Assembly (NCBI GenBank): GCA_963576475.1
Contig: OY754967.1
Span: forward strand, 26,867,095 to 26,931,094
DNA: 64,000 bases
Direction of reading: 5' to 3'
Source of the DNA: Molanna angustata
Taxonomy: Eukaryota > Arthropoda > Insecta > Trichoptera > Molannidae
Positions 23,251 to 33,660 of the stretch are shown one piece after another (positions within the stretch are counted from its first letter, which is position 1; every line of letters begins with the position of its first letter). Under the pieces are notes generated by a model. That model did no database searches and was not told where the DNA came from. It worked only from the letters and a program-made list of their open reading frames with translations. The translations under genes and the position numbers were made by a program.

Positions 23251-24024
23251 ATTGAATTAAAATGACCTTGTAACAAGCAGCGGTGACTCTATATGAAGTG
23301 CATTTGGACCAATTGTATATTCTAAAAATTAATATTAAAATATGCTTTAAATATATTATTATGCTTTGATTTATTAGTAATTTTTCTAAATAAATAATTA
23401 TATACTTTATACCCTCACAATGGACATCATATTATGTAAATTACCACAATACAAATATTATTATTATGTATGGCGTGCGATATTCAAATTGCACCAAGAT
23501 AGTGTATTTTTTTAGTATAGCATATATATGAAGAGACAGACAGTCCCATAGCACGTGAGATAGCGATACTTTACTGAATTTATTCACAGACTCGTGCACT
23601 GCACCAAGTTAATCATATCTTAAATGTACTTAGAATGTTTACCTCTATCTAGCTCTCTAATATATTAGCCATTCGTATTGAAAGAGATGAGCCTCACATA
23701 TACATGACATGCAGCCGATTTCGCGCCTAAAATACACACAACTTTAGACCTACAGGTCTTGGTAGATTTATACTTGTTTGAGACGAAAATTGTATGAATA
23801 ATATTCAATTATTCATTTCTTCGTGCCTTGAATTGAACACGTATTAGCAGGAACAGTTTGCGGTGCGCGTTTGGAGGACACGTGCCTTGAATTCAACACA
23901 AGTTTTCAAGTGCATTAGCACAACAAATTAGTGCCTAATTTGAGGCAGTACTTGCCTCCTAATCAACACGGTAAGGTAAATAAATATGCTGCCGGGGCTA
24001 ATGCATCTCTTGACAGTGACACTG
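23251..24024. other. Spacer, no gene seen
   Basis: AT-rich. A short direct repeat, CGTGCCTTGAATTGAACACG near 23821 and a close variant near 23880, is the only structure I noticed. Confidence 0.4.
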
Positions 24025-24251
24025 TATTAGTTCAGTGGTCCCCAACCCCTGGGCCGCGGCCCGGTACCGAGCCGTGGACCAAATGGTACTGGGCCTGCTT
24101 AAAAATCAAAATTACTTTTGAACATATCCAATAAAAATTATTATAGCTTTAAATTCATTTAAAATCCCCTTCATGCTAAGTTACCACCAACCTTCTGACA
24201 ATACCTTTGAAATAAAATAACACCACACTACTATATGCATGTCGCGGTGAA

Positions 24252-24533
24252 ATGACAGCAGCAGCCTTAAAACTATGTTCGAGACAACAACTCTGCCGGT
24301 GTTCTGGATCAGTCATGGCGGAATACCCTGAGATTGCCACTACAGCACTAAAATCTTTATTGCCATTTCCAACATTGTATCTATGTGAAGAGGGGTTTTC
24401 TGCAGTGAAAGCAACCAAAACAAAACAAAGAAATCAACTGGACATAAGCAAGACACTTCGGGTGTCACAATCTCCTATTACCTCCAGATGGAACCATCTC
24501 GTTTCAATGAAGCAAGCTCAGGGTTCTCATTGA
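24252..24533 (+). pseudogene. hAT transposase C-terminal remnant (ZBED5/FAM200-like)
   Basis: The reading EYPEIATTALKSLLPFPTLY, CEEGFSAVKATKTKQRNQLD and PITSRWNHLVSMKQAQGSH* is the end of a hAT transposase: the dimerisation segment with the conserved CE.GFSA..KTK..N.L pattern, as in ZBED5-type domesticated relatives. The catalytic part is missing. The methionine at 24252 is not a real start. It belongs to the element bounded by 24033 and 26305. Confidence 0.85.
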
Positions 24534-24589
24534 TTTAGCATTAAGTTAAAATATTAAATCTGTTTTTATTCATCTTTAAGGGGCAACTG

Positions 24590-25794
24590 AACAGACTGGC
24601 TTTGTGAGTGGAAGGGGAACAAGAGAACAGATCCTGAATGTGCGACAGATAATTGAGAAGAGTAGGGAGTTCAATGCACCAGTTATTTTGTGTTTCATCG
24701 ACTATAGCAAAGCTTTTGACTGCGTCAGATGGAGTAAGCTGTGGATGGTGTTGGATGAGATGGGAGTCCCTAAGCATCTTATACATATCCTAAAAAACTT
24801 GTATGCAAATAGTTCTGCCTCAATAAGATTAAACAATGCCTTGTCCGCTACCTTCTCAGTCCAGAAGGGTGTCCGCCAGGGATGTATACTGTCCCCTGCT
24901 CTTTTTAACATATACGGAGAGTATATAATGAGGAAAGCTCTGGATGGTTGGGAGGCTGGATTCAGCATTGGTGGCAAGAAAATCTCCAACTTACGCTTTG
25001 CAGACGACACAACTCTAGTAGCCACAAACGAGACCGATATGAAACAACTTTTGGATCGTGTCAAGAGGGAAAGTTTATCACTCGGTCTGAGCATAAACCA
25101 ATGCAAAACCAAACTGATGGTGATTGATAGAGCATGTAAACTTCCCCCAATAAACTCTCTAAACCATCTTGAGATAGTACATGACTTCACATATCTGGGT
25201 TCCAACATATGTGACACCGGTGGTTGTGAAGCGGAAGTAAAAAGACGCATCTCCATGGCAAAGGGAGCACTGGGAAAGCTCACAAGAGTATGGAAGGACA
25301 GGACCATTACGAAAACTACGAAGGCTAGACTCGTCAGGGCTCTGATATTCCCGATGTTCCTTTATGGCGTGGAAACATGGACACTTAGGGAGTCAGAGCG
25401 AAAGAGGATCGATGCTTTCGAAATGTGGTGCTGGAGGCGTATGCTGCGCATCCCATGGACAGCCAGAAGAACCAATGTGTCAATTTTAGATGAGCTAAGG
25501 ATTGAAGATCGTCTGTCGACGATATGTTAGACGTATCCTTCAATTCTTTGGACACATTGCCAGAAGAAAACCAGACTGCCTCGAGAAGCTTGTTGTGATG
25601 GGCAGCGTGGAGGGACGGAGATCTCGTGGTCGCTCACCGACCAGATGGAGCGATTTGGTTAAGTCCACAATGGGGTCTTCGGTGACTGGTGCTCTGCGTT
25701 CAGCCCAAAACAGATTGACATGGAGGCGAGCCATACGTGTGGCGACAGACTACAGCCGCTATCCTCAGTCATGAGGAAAAGGATTGATTGATTG
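24590..25794 (+). mobile_element. RTE-like LINE, 5'-truncated, with 12-bp target duplication
   Basis: AAGGGGCAACTG stands at 24578-24589 and again at 25795-25806, exactly flanking the element inside the hAT transposon. The translation holds reverse-transcriptase motifs GFVSGRGTREQIL, motif A VILCFIDYSKAFDCV, KGVRQGCILSPALFNIY, catalytic FADDTTLVATNE, then MFLYGVETWTLRE and WRRMLRIPWTARRTNVSIL, and after a frameshift near 25525 RRILQFFGHIARR and RRSRGRSPTRWSDLV. That order fits endonuclease/reverse-transcriptase LINEs of the RTE type. The tail is GATTGATTGATTGA. The endonuclease is missing. Confidence 0.9.
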
Positions 25795-26387
25795 AAGGGG
25801 CAACTGTATTTTATTTTGAAGGCATGTTTAAACACAATTCAATTAAAAATACTAAATCAAAACACATAAAACTTCATCATAAAAACTTTTAAAGAAAATA
25901 GATAAACAATATTCAAGTTAATATATCTGCAAGATATCAGAATAACATTAAAATCTCAATATTGAACCCTAAGCATTCTTGGAAAAAAATACTACTTGCG
26001 TAGAACCTTAAAAATATTGAAATTACTCGTGAATCCAAAAGAAAATTAAAAAATTATCTGAAACTAAATAATCCTTCATTGTTATTATGTTTTTTTTTTT
26101 CATTTTTCCCACAAACCTTCGCGTTTTCTCTACTATTATTTGTCACTATAACTTATGTACTTGTAAATTTTACTATTGTATATTGTACAAGTATATTGTT
26201 ATTAAATTAAAAAAAACTACATTTCAATGTGTTCCCCCCAGTGGGCCGCGGTAAAATTATGAAATGTTGACCGGTCTACGGCGGCAAAAATGTTTGGGAC
26301 CAATGTATTTGTTGATGCCAACATCAATCATATATAAAAAGTGATAATATCACAAACAATGGAAATAAAGAAAAAAACATTTACAAA

Positions 26388-26750
26388 ACGAGTGGGTTGT
26401 GGCCAACACTAAACTCTCCACACCATAGTAAGCGTTCATTTTTTCTTCTTGAAATGTTGACAATCTCAATATGGTAAAATATGCTTATGGTGTATGAAAT
26501 ATTTTATTAATTCTAAATTTTACTACCAGGAATATAAATTTTCTAAAGATAGTATATTTTTATGTTAAGATAGACAAACTATTAATGCAGCATGGTGAAG
26601 AATGCTTATGTTGTATGAAATATTTTAATAAAAGCAGATAAATTGTATTTTAAATAATGTGAGAGCAATTTGAAAATGACACATGATATCATATGAAGAA
26701 ATTTTATGATATCTATGGAAAGCTAATCAGTTCTAAGTTCAAGCTATTAA
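26388..26750 (+). repeat. Single dispersed copy of the 313-bp repeat
   Basis: It starts CGAGTGGGTTGTGGCCAACA like the array at 51345-53667 and holds the same CTACCAGGAATATAAATTTTC, GTTAAGATAGACAAACTATT, TATGTTGTATGAAATATTTT and GGAAAGCTAATCAGTTCTA blocks once only. It shows that the array monomer exists as a dispersed element. Confidence 0.8.
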
Positions 26751-26770
26751 TACTCTTATTCTTATCAGTT

Positions 26771-28264
26771 TCAATCCTGGGATTGGTTTGCATCAGCTAT
26801 GGCTGCCTCTCTTCTTCTCCACTTCGCCCTGTCCTCTGTCAGCCTCTTCATCTCCACGTAGCTACTACAGCATATGTCGTCGATCACCTGGTCCATGTAG
26901 CTCTTTCTTTGTCGGCCTCTATAGTTGCTGCCCTCTACCATTCCCTCCGCGATGGTTATGAGCAGACCCGGGTGCCTCATGTTATGGCCAATCCAGTTGG
27001 ATTGTCGTTGAGCGATTCTTTTGAGGAGTTGCCTTGTTTCCCCTGCTCTGCTGAGCACCTCACAATTTTGGATGTGGTCCAAACAGTGGATCTTCAACAT
27101 GGGTCTGTAGCACCACATCTCGAATGCAGACAGGCGTTCTTTTTCCCTCTGGCCTACGGTCCATGTCTCACAGCCATATAGTAAGACACTCCAGACAAAG
27201 GTCTTAATGAGGTTTTTCTTTCTTAGGTGGATTCAATAATTTTAGATTTTTCATTATACGCTATCTTAGCCTGTAGAATCCTGCTGACAATTTCTGCATT
27301 TGAACGCCCATCTTGCGATATACGGCTGCCCAGGTAGACGAATTCCTTTATTTGATTTATGTTTGTGTTGTTGAGTTATATTTATAAGCATTTGCTCTCT
27401 TCCTACAGCCATACATTTTGTCTTCTCTTTGTTAATTGACATATTGTAATGAGATGATAGGATGTCTTGCATGTTTTGTAGGTTCCTCATTTAGTTCGTC
27501 TTCCGTATCAGCGAGCAGTGCAATGTCGTCCGCATATAGAATCATATCTATCTTTCTTCCCTGTATCTTCACGCCTGGCCAGTCCTCCATGGTCTCTCTC
27601 AGATCATCTATTGCTTGTTGTATATAACAATTAAAAAGTGCTGGTGACAATGTGCAGCCCTGTCTTACTCCTTGACCAATCCTTGCTTCGGCACTGCTTT
27701 CTCCTCTTCTTATAACAGCAACTTCGCTTTTATAAAGGGACCATATTGCTCTCCTATCCTCGAATGGTAGTCCTGCCTTATCAAGTAACTCAGAGTCGTC
27801 TCCAGTCCACTCTATCAAAAGCCTTTTCCAAGTCAATGAATGCTATGTATGAGTTCTTCTGTGAATCTTTGCCTCGTATCCGTCTCTTTCAGCAGTTTGA
27901 TGTTCCACTTGCTGGGATATTTCTTGGTAGGTTTCTTATATTTAAGTTCACATTTTGCTAAGACCATGTTATGGTCACTATCTATGTCTGGACTCGCATA
28001 GCTTCTGCAGTCTTTAATTTGGTTTCTGTAGCGTTCTCGGGTTATTATATAATCAATCTGTAGTCTACGTCTATCTCGTGGGGCCTTCCATGTATAGCGA
28101 CGCCTATAGTGGTGGGAGAACCACATATTGGCGATAACTAACTTATTCTTTGTGCAGAAAACGATAAGTCGACTCCTTTTGTCATTTCTCACACCCAGGC
28201 CAAATGGTCCAACCGTTTGTCCTTCTCTCTCCTCTCCAACCACTGCATTCCAATCTGCATTCAT
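26771..28264 (-). mobile_element. Decayed LINE with endonuclease and reverse transcriptase parts
   Basis: On the minus strand the first frame is the end of an apurinic-type endonuclease (MNADWNAVVG, RLQIDYIITRERY, SDHNMVLAKCEL). It passes directly into reverse-transcriptase motif A (AFIDLEKAFDRVDW, read across 27840), GQGVRQGCTLSPALFNCYI and the catalytic LYADDIALLADTEDEL, followed by frameshifted C-terminal pieces (LKIHCLDHIQNCEVLS; WIGHNMRHPG). The joint lacks the region before motif A, so there is an internal deletion. It resembles RTE-type elements often annotated as craniofacial development protein 2-like. It lies next to the 3' end of RpL13. Confidence 0.88.
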
Positions 28265-28353
28265 ACTCTTATATCAATATGAAATCAAAGAACTGAACAT
28301 TGACAAACATAAAAAATCTCTCTTGTTACATATAAGTTTCATACAAAAATCCA

Positions 28354-28594
28354 TTTCTTATACAAATAACCACATTTACTTTTTGCCTTTTACTTTACCT
28401 TGTGTACCTCATAGCTTGGAGGGGATACAGATCACACTTCTGACAGAGTGGGTCCCTTTGCTTGACATACCAGCAATACCATCCCACATACATTATTGAA
28501 TTATGATACATTAATAAAAAAAAACACCATAAAACTTTTTAGATTTTAATTTTTCTTATACAAATAACCACATTTACTTTTTGCCTTTTACTTT
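28354..28594. repeat. 43-bp direct repeat at the RpL13 3' end
   Basis: Bases 28354-28396 and 28552-28594 share TTTCTTATACAAATAACCAC and the following TTTACTTTTTGCCTTTTACTTTA-type sequence, 198 bp apart. The second copy covers the RpL13 stop codon and last lysines. The 155 bp between them have no clear identity. Confidence 0.7.
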
Positions 28595-28699
28595 AGGAGC
28601 TTTAGGGGCCTTTGTAGCCTTAGAGAGGTCATCAGCATTTTCAGCTGCTTCCTTAAGTTTCTTGGCACGGATTCCAACCAAGCGAGCGTCAATACGAGC
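28574..28699 (-). CDS. RpL13: Ribosomal protein L13, exon 3
   Basis: The acceptor is ATTGTTTTCAG; the exon opens in phase 0 with ARIDARLVGIRAKKLKEAAE and closes with a lysine-rich end (PKVKGKK) before TAA at 28576-28574. The RLVGIRAK motif is the conserved C-terminal signature of eL13. Too short to stand out as a free ORF, it is recognised by its family sequence and by matching phase. Confidence 0.95.
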   Translation of the reverse strand, partial: ARIDARLVGIRAKKLKEAAENADDLSKATKAPKAPKVKGKK

Positions 28700-28990
28700 C
28701 TGAAAACAATAAATATATTAAATATAAACTAATAGTCTCTGAAATAAAGTTTTTCAATTACAGAATGTAATATATTGTCAAAATTCTCTAGTTAAAAATC
28801 TATACTATCATCAACTGGTTCATTACTGACTAACCTGACTAACCTGAAAGCGAGGTGCATCAACGGTATAATGGTCCACGCACGAGGTAAAGCGAGTGGG
28901 TAAGCAAGACATAAATACCTATGTAATAGGGGTTTAAATATGAAATTGCCGTTTTAACCTACTGGCAACTTTGAATAAAATTATACATGC

Positions 28991-29218
28991 GTGGTATTAA
29001 GATTTCAGAGTGAAACTTGTTTCACACGAAAACTATTACATTCAACTTTTAAATGTGAAAGTGCTCATGTCAATGCCGTGTTTGGAGAAAATACAGCTAA
29101 CGAATGCACCATGTGTTTTTGGTTTAACCAATTTCATAGCGGAAACTTGGACTTGAAGAATGAATCACGAAGAAAACCCATCTGTTTGATGGATGAAAAG
29201 TACTTAAAACAAATTTAG
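28991..29218 (+). pseudogene. mariner-like transposase N-terminal fragment
   Basis: The reading AHVNAVFGENTANECTMCFW then FNQFHSGNLDLKNESRRK follows the mariner helix-turn-helix pattern (VYGE.A.SE.T...WF.RF..G.FDLED..R.GRP). It ends in a stop after about 75 codons; the catalytic D,D(34)D part is absent. Sequences GTGGGTTGTCTAAAAAATTC at 29237 and TTGGGTTGTCTATATTTTTC near 29364 resemble mariner ends, one of them perhaps from a nested copy. It lies in RpL13 intron 2, opposite in strand to the gene. Confidence 0.72.
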
Positions 29219-29664
29219 TATAATAAAAAATGTATCGCAAGTGGGTTGTCTAAAAAATTCATTTCTGGCTAGACCAGAATTTAATGAAAGATTCAAAAAA
29301 TAACTTTTTGAACATTGCAAACAAATTTTATAGCAATCCAAAGTACGAAGCATTATATACAACGTTGGGTTGTCTATATTTTTCCTGGCGTAACTATTGA
29401 GTTGATACTAGTAATATAGAGCCATATGTTTAGTAAATTATATCAAAATAAACACAATGTAATATGATTGTCTTTGAAAAATCAGGTTTGAATGACAGTT
29501 GGCGAATTTTAAAAAGCAAAATTTTGGTGCGAATGATGAATGATAAAGAGGTCAGAGCAAAATATACCATGCGATATAAGAGGATGAAGAAAAATTAATC
29601 AAATATATTTATTTGTTTATAAACAACACAAGGTATATCATATCGCACAAATTTATCAACTTAC

Positions 29665-29970
29665 CCTCTTGATGAAGGCATAAGCTTCAAAGGCCTTCTC
29701 TTTGTCTGATATCTGTCTTGCCTTTTGTGTGGGCAATGGTTGTCTGACTGGCATAACAGTACCCTTGAGTTGTGTGGCCATCTTGCATTCTTCCTTGGTT
29801 GCTTCCCCACGACGGACCTTCTTCACACCACGTGGGAACAATATTAAACGGCCACGGTATTCGCGCAATCTTTGGACATTCACTTGACGTGATTCCACAG
29901 ACTTGTTTCGTCGTCTAGGGTCAACAGCGATACCAATTGCACGAGCAAACTTGGGGTACATGTTTGCAGC
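29665..29970 (-). CDS. RpL13: Ribosomal protein L13, exon 2
   Basis: The exon runs from a TCATTTTAG acceptor to a GTAAGT donor, 102 codons in phase 0 on both sides. It encodes AANMYPKFARAIGIAVDPRR, the hallmark RNKSVES segment, YRGRLILFPRG and KMATQLKG, the conserved core of eL13 (the old BBC1 protein). eL13 belongs to the large 60S subunit. Intron 2 after it carries a mariner fragment; intron 1 before it carries a 1-kb foldback element. Confidence 0.96.
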
Positions 29971-30055
29971 CTAAAATGATAAAAAAACGAACTTTTAATG
30001 TACATACAAGAAGTGCCAATTAGAAGTAAATTTTATATCGATAAATTACTTATTT

Positions 30056-31082
30056 TGGTAATTGATTACAAGTGGCCTACAACGCCAATTTTGTTGATTT
30101 TTTGTCTATAGCTATATAAAATTATACAGATTTTGGGAAAAATATTCATTTTCCTGGGAAAACCCTAGAAAAAAAAATTAAAGTACGAAAAATGTATGAA
30201 GAAATCCTTGCAAATGGTTGCTTTTTCGACACCTATCGGCGAATTTCCTAATTGTTAGTATAGAAACATGTGGCAAAAATCTGAACATCATAATAATTCT
30301 AGGAAATTTCAGAAAATAAAGTTTAAAAATATGAAATATTTAAATACTACTTACTGGAGGCTGGAATTTTTTTTGACACCATTTAAAACAATAATTCTGG
30401 TGAGATTGCAAAGTATTCTCAACCAACCCATTCTAAACAAACTTTAGGTAAGAATAGGTTGGTTAGGTTTGCATTTAATTATTATACAATCAATGACAGT
30501 AACTCGCTCACGCGAGTCGCAATAATAACTACATACAGACCTAACCCACCTATTTTAAACAAACTTTTGGTAAGAATATATATTCGCGTTTGATTATAAT
30601 TTACAAATAAATTATATTCCATAACATATTTAGATAGTTGTATAGTACATGTTTCGCGAATATACTCAGTCATCTATGCTTGATGGTTTGTGATGAGCTG
30701 TGTTTTAATATTCAGTTTCCTCTCGCAGTTGACTTAATAAATGTTAAAAATAATAATATATAATCATTTTTCTGGTTTTTTGTCATTAAAATCAAATGTT
30801 TATAGATATTTCAGGTGTTTATGTGTGTAAATTGTGATTTAATGAAAGTAGTTTGTTATTTGGCGTTTATATGAGAAAATGGTTACTTGCAAACTAGGCG
30901 ATAGGTGTCGTGAAATCGGACATTTATGTGAATTTTTTCAGACATTTTTTTTTTAATTTTTCTAGCTGCCTTCTGGATTTTTATTTTTCTTGGCGTTTTT
31001 CGATAATCTGTATTAATTAATCTATCTATAGACAAAAAATATCAACAAAGTTGGCGATGTAGGCCACTTGTAAACAATTACC
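30056..31082. mobile_element. 1-kb foldback DNA element in RpL13 intron 1
   Basis: The left arm (30056-30250) and right arm (30875-31082) are inverted copies: GGTAATTGATTACAAGTGGCC against GGCCACTTGTAAACAATTACC at the ends, and TTTTTTGTCTATAG and ACACCTATCG further in. The arms are about 200 bp with many differences. A third arm alone lies at 51045-51245. The centre is non-coding. Its age is considerable given the mismatch level. Confidence 0.75.
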
Positions 31083-31167
31083 CTTATTTTTTTATGCTTC
31101 TCGGGTACAGGTGCTGTCAAAAATGTGTTTAACATGAACCCAATAACAAATTGCCACATTCTGGAGA

Positions 31168-31245
31168 CATATTTATTGTCTCACAGATAGTAACCTTTCG
31201 CTTAGGAGTCAAGATACCTTACAAACTGAGCCACAAAAGCCGGCA
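31168..31245 (-). mobile_element. Decayed tRNA-derived SINE head
   Basis: On the minus strand, GCCGGCTTTTGTGGCTCAG gives an A-box (TGGCTCAGTTTGT) and GGTTACTATC stands where a B-box would be. The stem pairing is poor. Probably an old SINE in RpL13 intron 1 rather than a tRNA. Confidence 0.45.
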
Positions 31246-31362
31246 GAATCAGTAGTGGTATAATTAAACTGTGTAGCAGGAATGTACACAGTCGCAACAT
31301 TTGTCTGTTCCCTATAATCCGGGCCTGTATAATAATATAGCATTTTAAAATGCTTTACAAAC

Positions 31363-31605
31363 CTTTATTTCATCCAAAGTAAATCCACGCCCTGCCCGAA
31401 TCTTTTTATGGTATTTAATTGTAGGACATCTCACGACAGGCCTGAGAGGACCAGCAGCAGGACGAGGGAAGACAGCACGGGCTTTTCGTATTCTGTTAAC
31501 CCTCCTCTTATGCTTACGAGCCGGTTGATTGAACCAAGTTTTCACAAAACGTTGCCAATCTTTGTGGAAATGCCCATTCGGGATCATATTATTCCCCTTA
31601 CCCAT
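31363..31605 (-). CDS. RpL13: Ribosomal protein L13, exon 1 with start codon
   Basis: The ATG at 31605 begins [20 protein letters not shown] then [11 protein letters not shown], the conserved N terminus of eL13, continuing through [19 protein letters not shown] to [10 protein letters not shown]. The donor follows AAAG at 31363; the open frame goes six codons into the intron and is not coding there. Joined exons give 81 + 102 + 41 = 224 residues, a normal length for insect eL13. No broken codon was seen, so the gene should be functional. Confidence 0.97.
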
Positions 31606-31833
31606 TTTGGATCTAAAACGAAAAGAGAACTGTCAAAACTAAATACGTTGGAAGTAGTTATGTATTGAGTACAACACGTATAAATAGATCGAACTGCAAC
31701 AAATCACATTCAAAACAATCACATAAACACCAAATTCAGTTAAAACATTTCAACGATCGCAATAATTATTGCGGATTAATTACAAAAACTTTAACATGCA
31801 CCTTGTTTTCGTACACCAACCGGAAAAAGAGAG
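31606..31833 (-). promoter_or_regulatory. RpL13: RpL13 5' UTR with intron and TOP-type transcription start
   Basis: On the minus strand a pyrimidine tract CTCTTTTTCCGG lies at about 31832-31820, the usual 5' terminal oligopyrimidine start of ribosomal protein genes. A short untranslated exon ends AACAAG/GTGCATG at 31802. An acceptor CGTTTTAG stands eight bases before the ATG. This gives a 5' UTR intron of about 190 bp. TOP starts normally couple translation to growth signalling; use here is inferred. Confidence 0.6.
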
Positions 31834-31901
31834 TTCAAGATTTTTGATACAACTATAGACAATATTCACAATATCAACATATTGTCTATAGTTAATACCC
31901 A

Positions 31902-32087
31902 AAGATTTTTATTATAATATACTAGATGTAGTAGGCAAATTTTGTATGAATCGAAGTGAGGCATTTTTCCAGGGGATTTTTGACGTTTTGGTTGGCTGAC
32001 CACATCGTTTTTCTACAGAGAATAACGACTAATGTGAATTGTTTTCGGATTCATTTGTCGAAAAAATTATTAAGATTTAGAGAACAG
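31902..32087 (+). mobile_element. MITE family A, copy 4, truncated
   Basis: The left family end (AAGATTTTTATTATAATATACTAG) and 180 bp of the body are present; the sequence breaks off after GAGAACAG. A further 72-bp family A fragment (ACCACATCGTTTTTCTATAG onward) lies at 32741-32812 in the same orientation. Confidence 0.78.
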
Positions 32088-32740
32088 TGTCATGAACCGA
32101 AGCCTTCATAAATATTATAAATATTTTTAATAAATAAATATCTTCCTAACGATGTTTGTGTTAGGTGTCTGACTTAATCTCAGACGAACGGTTTTGAGGG
32201 ACGCATTCATATGTAAGTAATAAATCTAAACGGCTCAGGGTACGTTTTGTCGACATACTTTCCTGAAACAGTTTTTTTTTTGGATGCGTTGAGAAGGTAA
32301 GGGGAGAGTTGAGAGGTTGGATCGGGACAATCGGAAAGACGCCGGGGATACGAACGGAGGGTCGATTCGAAGCGCAAAAGTAAGGTGATATATGTGCACA
32401 AACGTGGGTTAGTGTTTATCGAACTTAGTGAAATTCTTTTGGACCTTGGTGATAATATTGAGTTGACAGTAAATAACATGTTACGTCACGGTTACGGGAA
32501 ATTCGGTTCGTAAAATCAAAGGTGCGTCGAGGAGCTGAAGTCTCGCCAGTCTGCAGGAAGTCCAGCTGAGTTTATTTAATTATTTATATATTTATTTTAT
32601 TTGTTCGTTTTATGTAAGGAGTGTATTGAACGGATTTGTCAAGATTATAAACTTCTCTTTACGTAATCGGTTTCATTACATTGAACTTTTGAATTGGTAC
32701 AAAAAATTGACAAATCCTTTCAGACAACCCAATTATATTG
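32088..32740. other. Unclassified insert between two MITE A fragments
   Basis: The 650-bp stretch begins TGTCATGAACCGAAGCC, which resembles the start of an LTR, and is less AT-rich than its surroundings around 32280-32560. I found neither a matching second copy nor a target duplication, so a solo LTR is only a guess. Confidence 0.35.
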
Positions 32741-32812
32741 TGAGACCACATCGTTTTTCTATAGAAAATAACGACTAATGTGAATTGTTTTCGGATTTAT
32801 TTGTCTAAAATA

Positions 32813-33660
32813 CACGTTGATATCTAGAGAAGGGCGGAGAAATAATACGGTTCCACTTTGGGAAGCGAAATTGATGTATTATGCTCTCACCCAGTCTGTT
32901 TTGTCGTATGGAATTATGGGATGGGGTGGATGTGTCAAGACAGTCATGGGTCCACTCAACAAAGCTCAAAAATGTATTATGCGCATTATTAACAGAAGAA
33001 ATAGAACCTTCCCTACAGACGATTTGTTTAGGATCTTTCCTATCCTTGATCCGAGACAGCTGTTTTTGAAAGCCGCATTGGTTCATTTCCAAAAAAATAT
33101 AACTCTGCATAGTAGAAGCCAACAAACGCGTTTCACTAGGCAAGCAAATGATCTTAACTTTTTTGTGCCTATAACGAAAACCTCGTTTGGACAGAGACGT
33201 TTTAGAGTCATTGCTCCTAGAACTTTCAACAAACTCGATATAGGAATCAAAGAGACAAAAAATAGTCATTCCTTTAAAACTAAAATAAAGGAATGGCTAT
33301 TAGTAAAAGGCAGACACTATGCAGAGGAGAGTATTCACCCATAGCCTCCGACCCCTACTATATATTGTCTTACTATACTTTTATATTTGATTTTTGTGTG
33401 AGTTCATAATGTAGATCTATTGATGTTTCTAAATAATTATGTTACTTTTTTAAAATTATGTTGTACTTTTAAATTATGTTGTTTTCTTTGTTTTGTACTT
33501 TGTGTTTATATTTATGATGTGTAAATTATATTGCTGTATGTATTCAAATTGACGATACTGTAATATACCTAACAGCAGCCCCAGAACAGGTAATACCTAG
33601 TGGGGCGTTGTTGATCAATTTATATATATATGCATGTATTATGAGAAAGAAAGAAATAAA
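32813..33660 (+). mobile_element. LINE 3' fragment, reverse transcriptase C-terminal part
   Basis: The open frame of about 175 codons contains LMYYALTQSVLSYGIMGWGG, LNKAQKCIMRIINRR and FLKAALVHFQKNI, the thumb and C-terminal region of Jockey/CR1-like LINE polymerases, ending at a TAG at 33342-33344. A 3' UTR follows to an A-rich tail near 33660. The catalytic region is absent. It begins directly after a MITE A fragment. Confidence 0.85.

Larger units (their letters stand above)
24033..26305 (+). mobile_element. hAT DNA transposon, internally deleted and split by a LINE
   Basis: The left end CAGTGGTCCCCAACCCC and the right end, read inverted, CATTGGTCCCAAACA are hAT (Charlie-like) termini. 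The flanks TATTAGTT (24025-24032) and TATTTGTT (26306-26313) match at seven of eight bases, the size expected of a hAT target duplication. GC-rich subterminal sequence GGGCCGCGGCCCGG is typical. Only the C-terminal end of a transposase remains (24252-24533), and the LINE at 24590-25794 interrupts the element. Confidence 0.85.

Noticed and set aside
26693..27181. 162-codon plus-strand frame with a hydrophobic start
   Set aside because: It is the antisense shadow of the decayed LINE C-terminal region on the minus strand.
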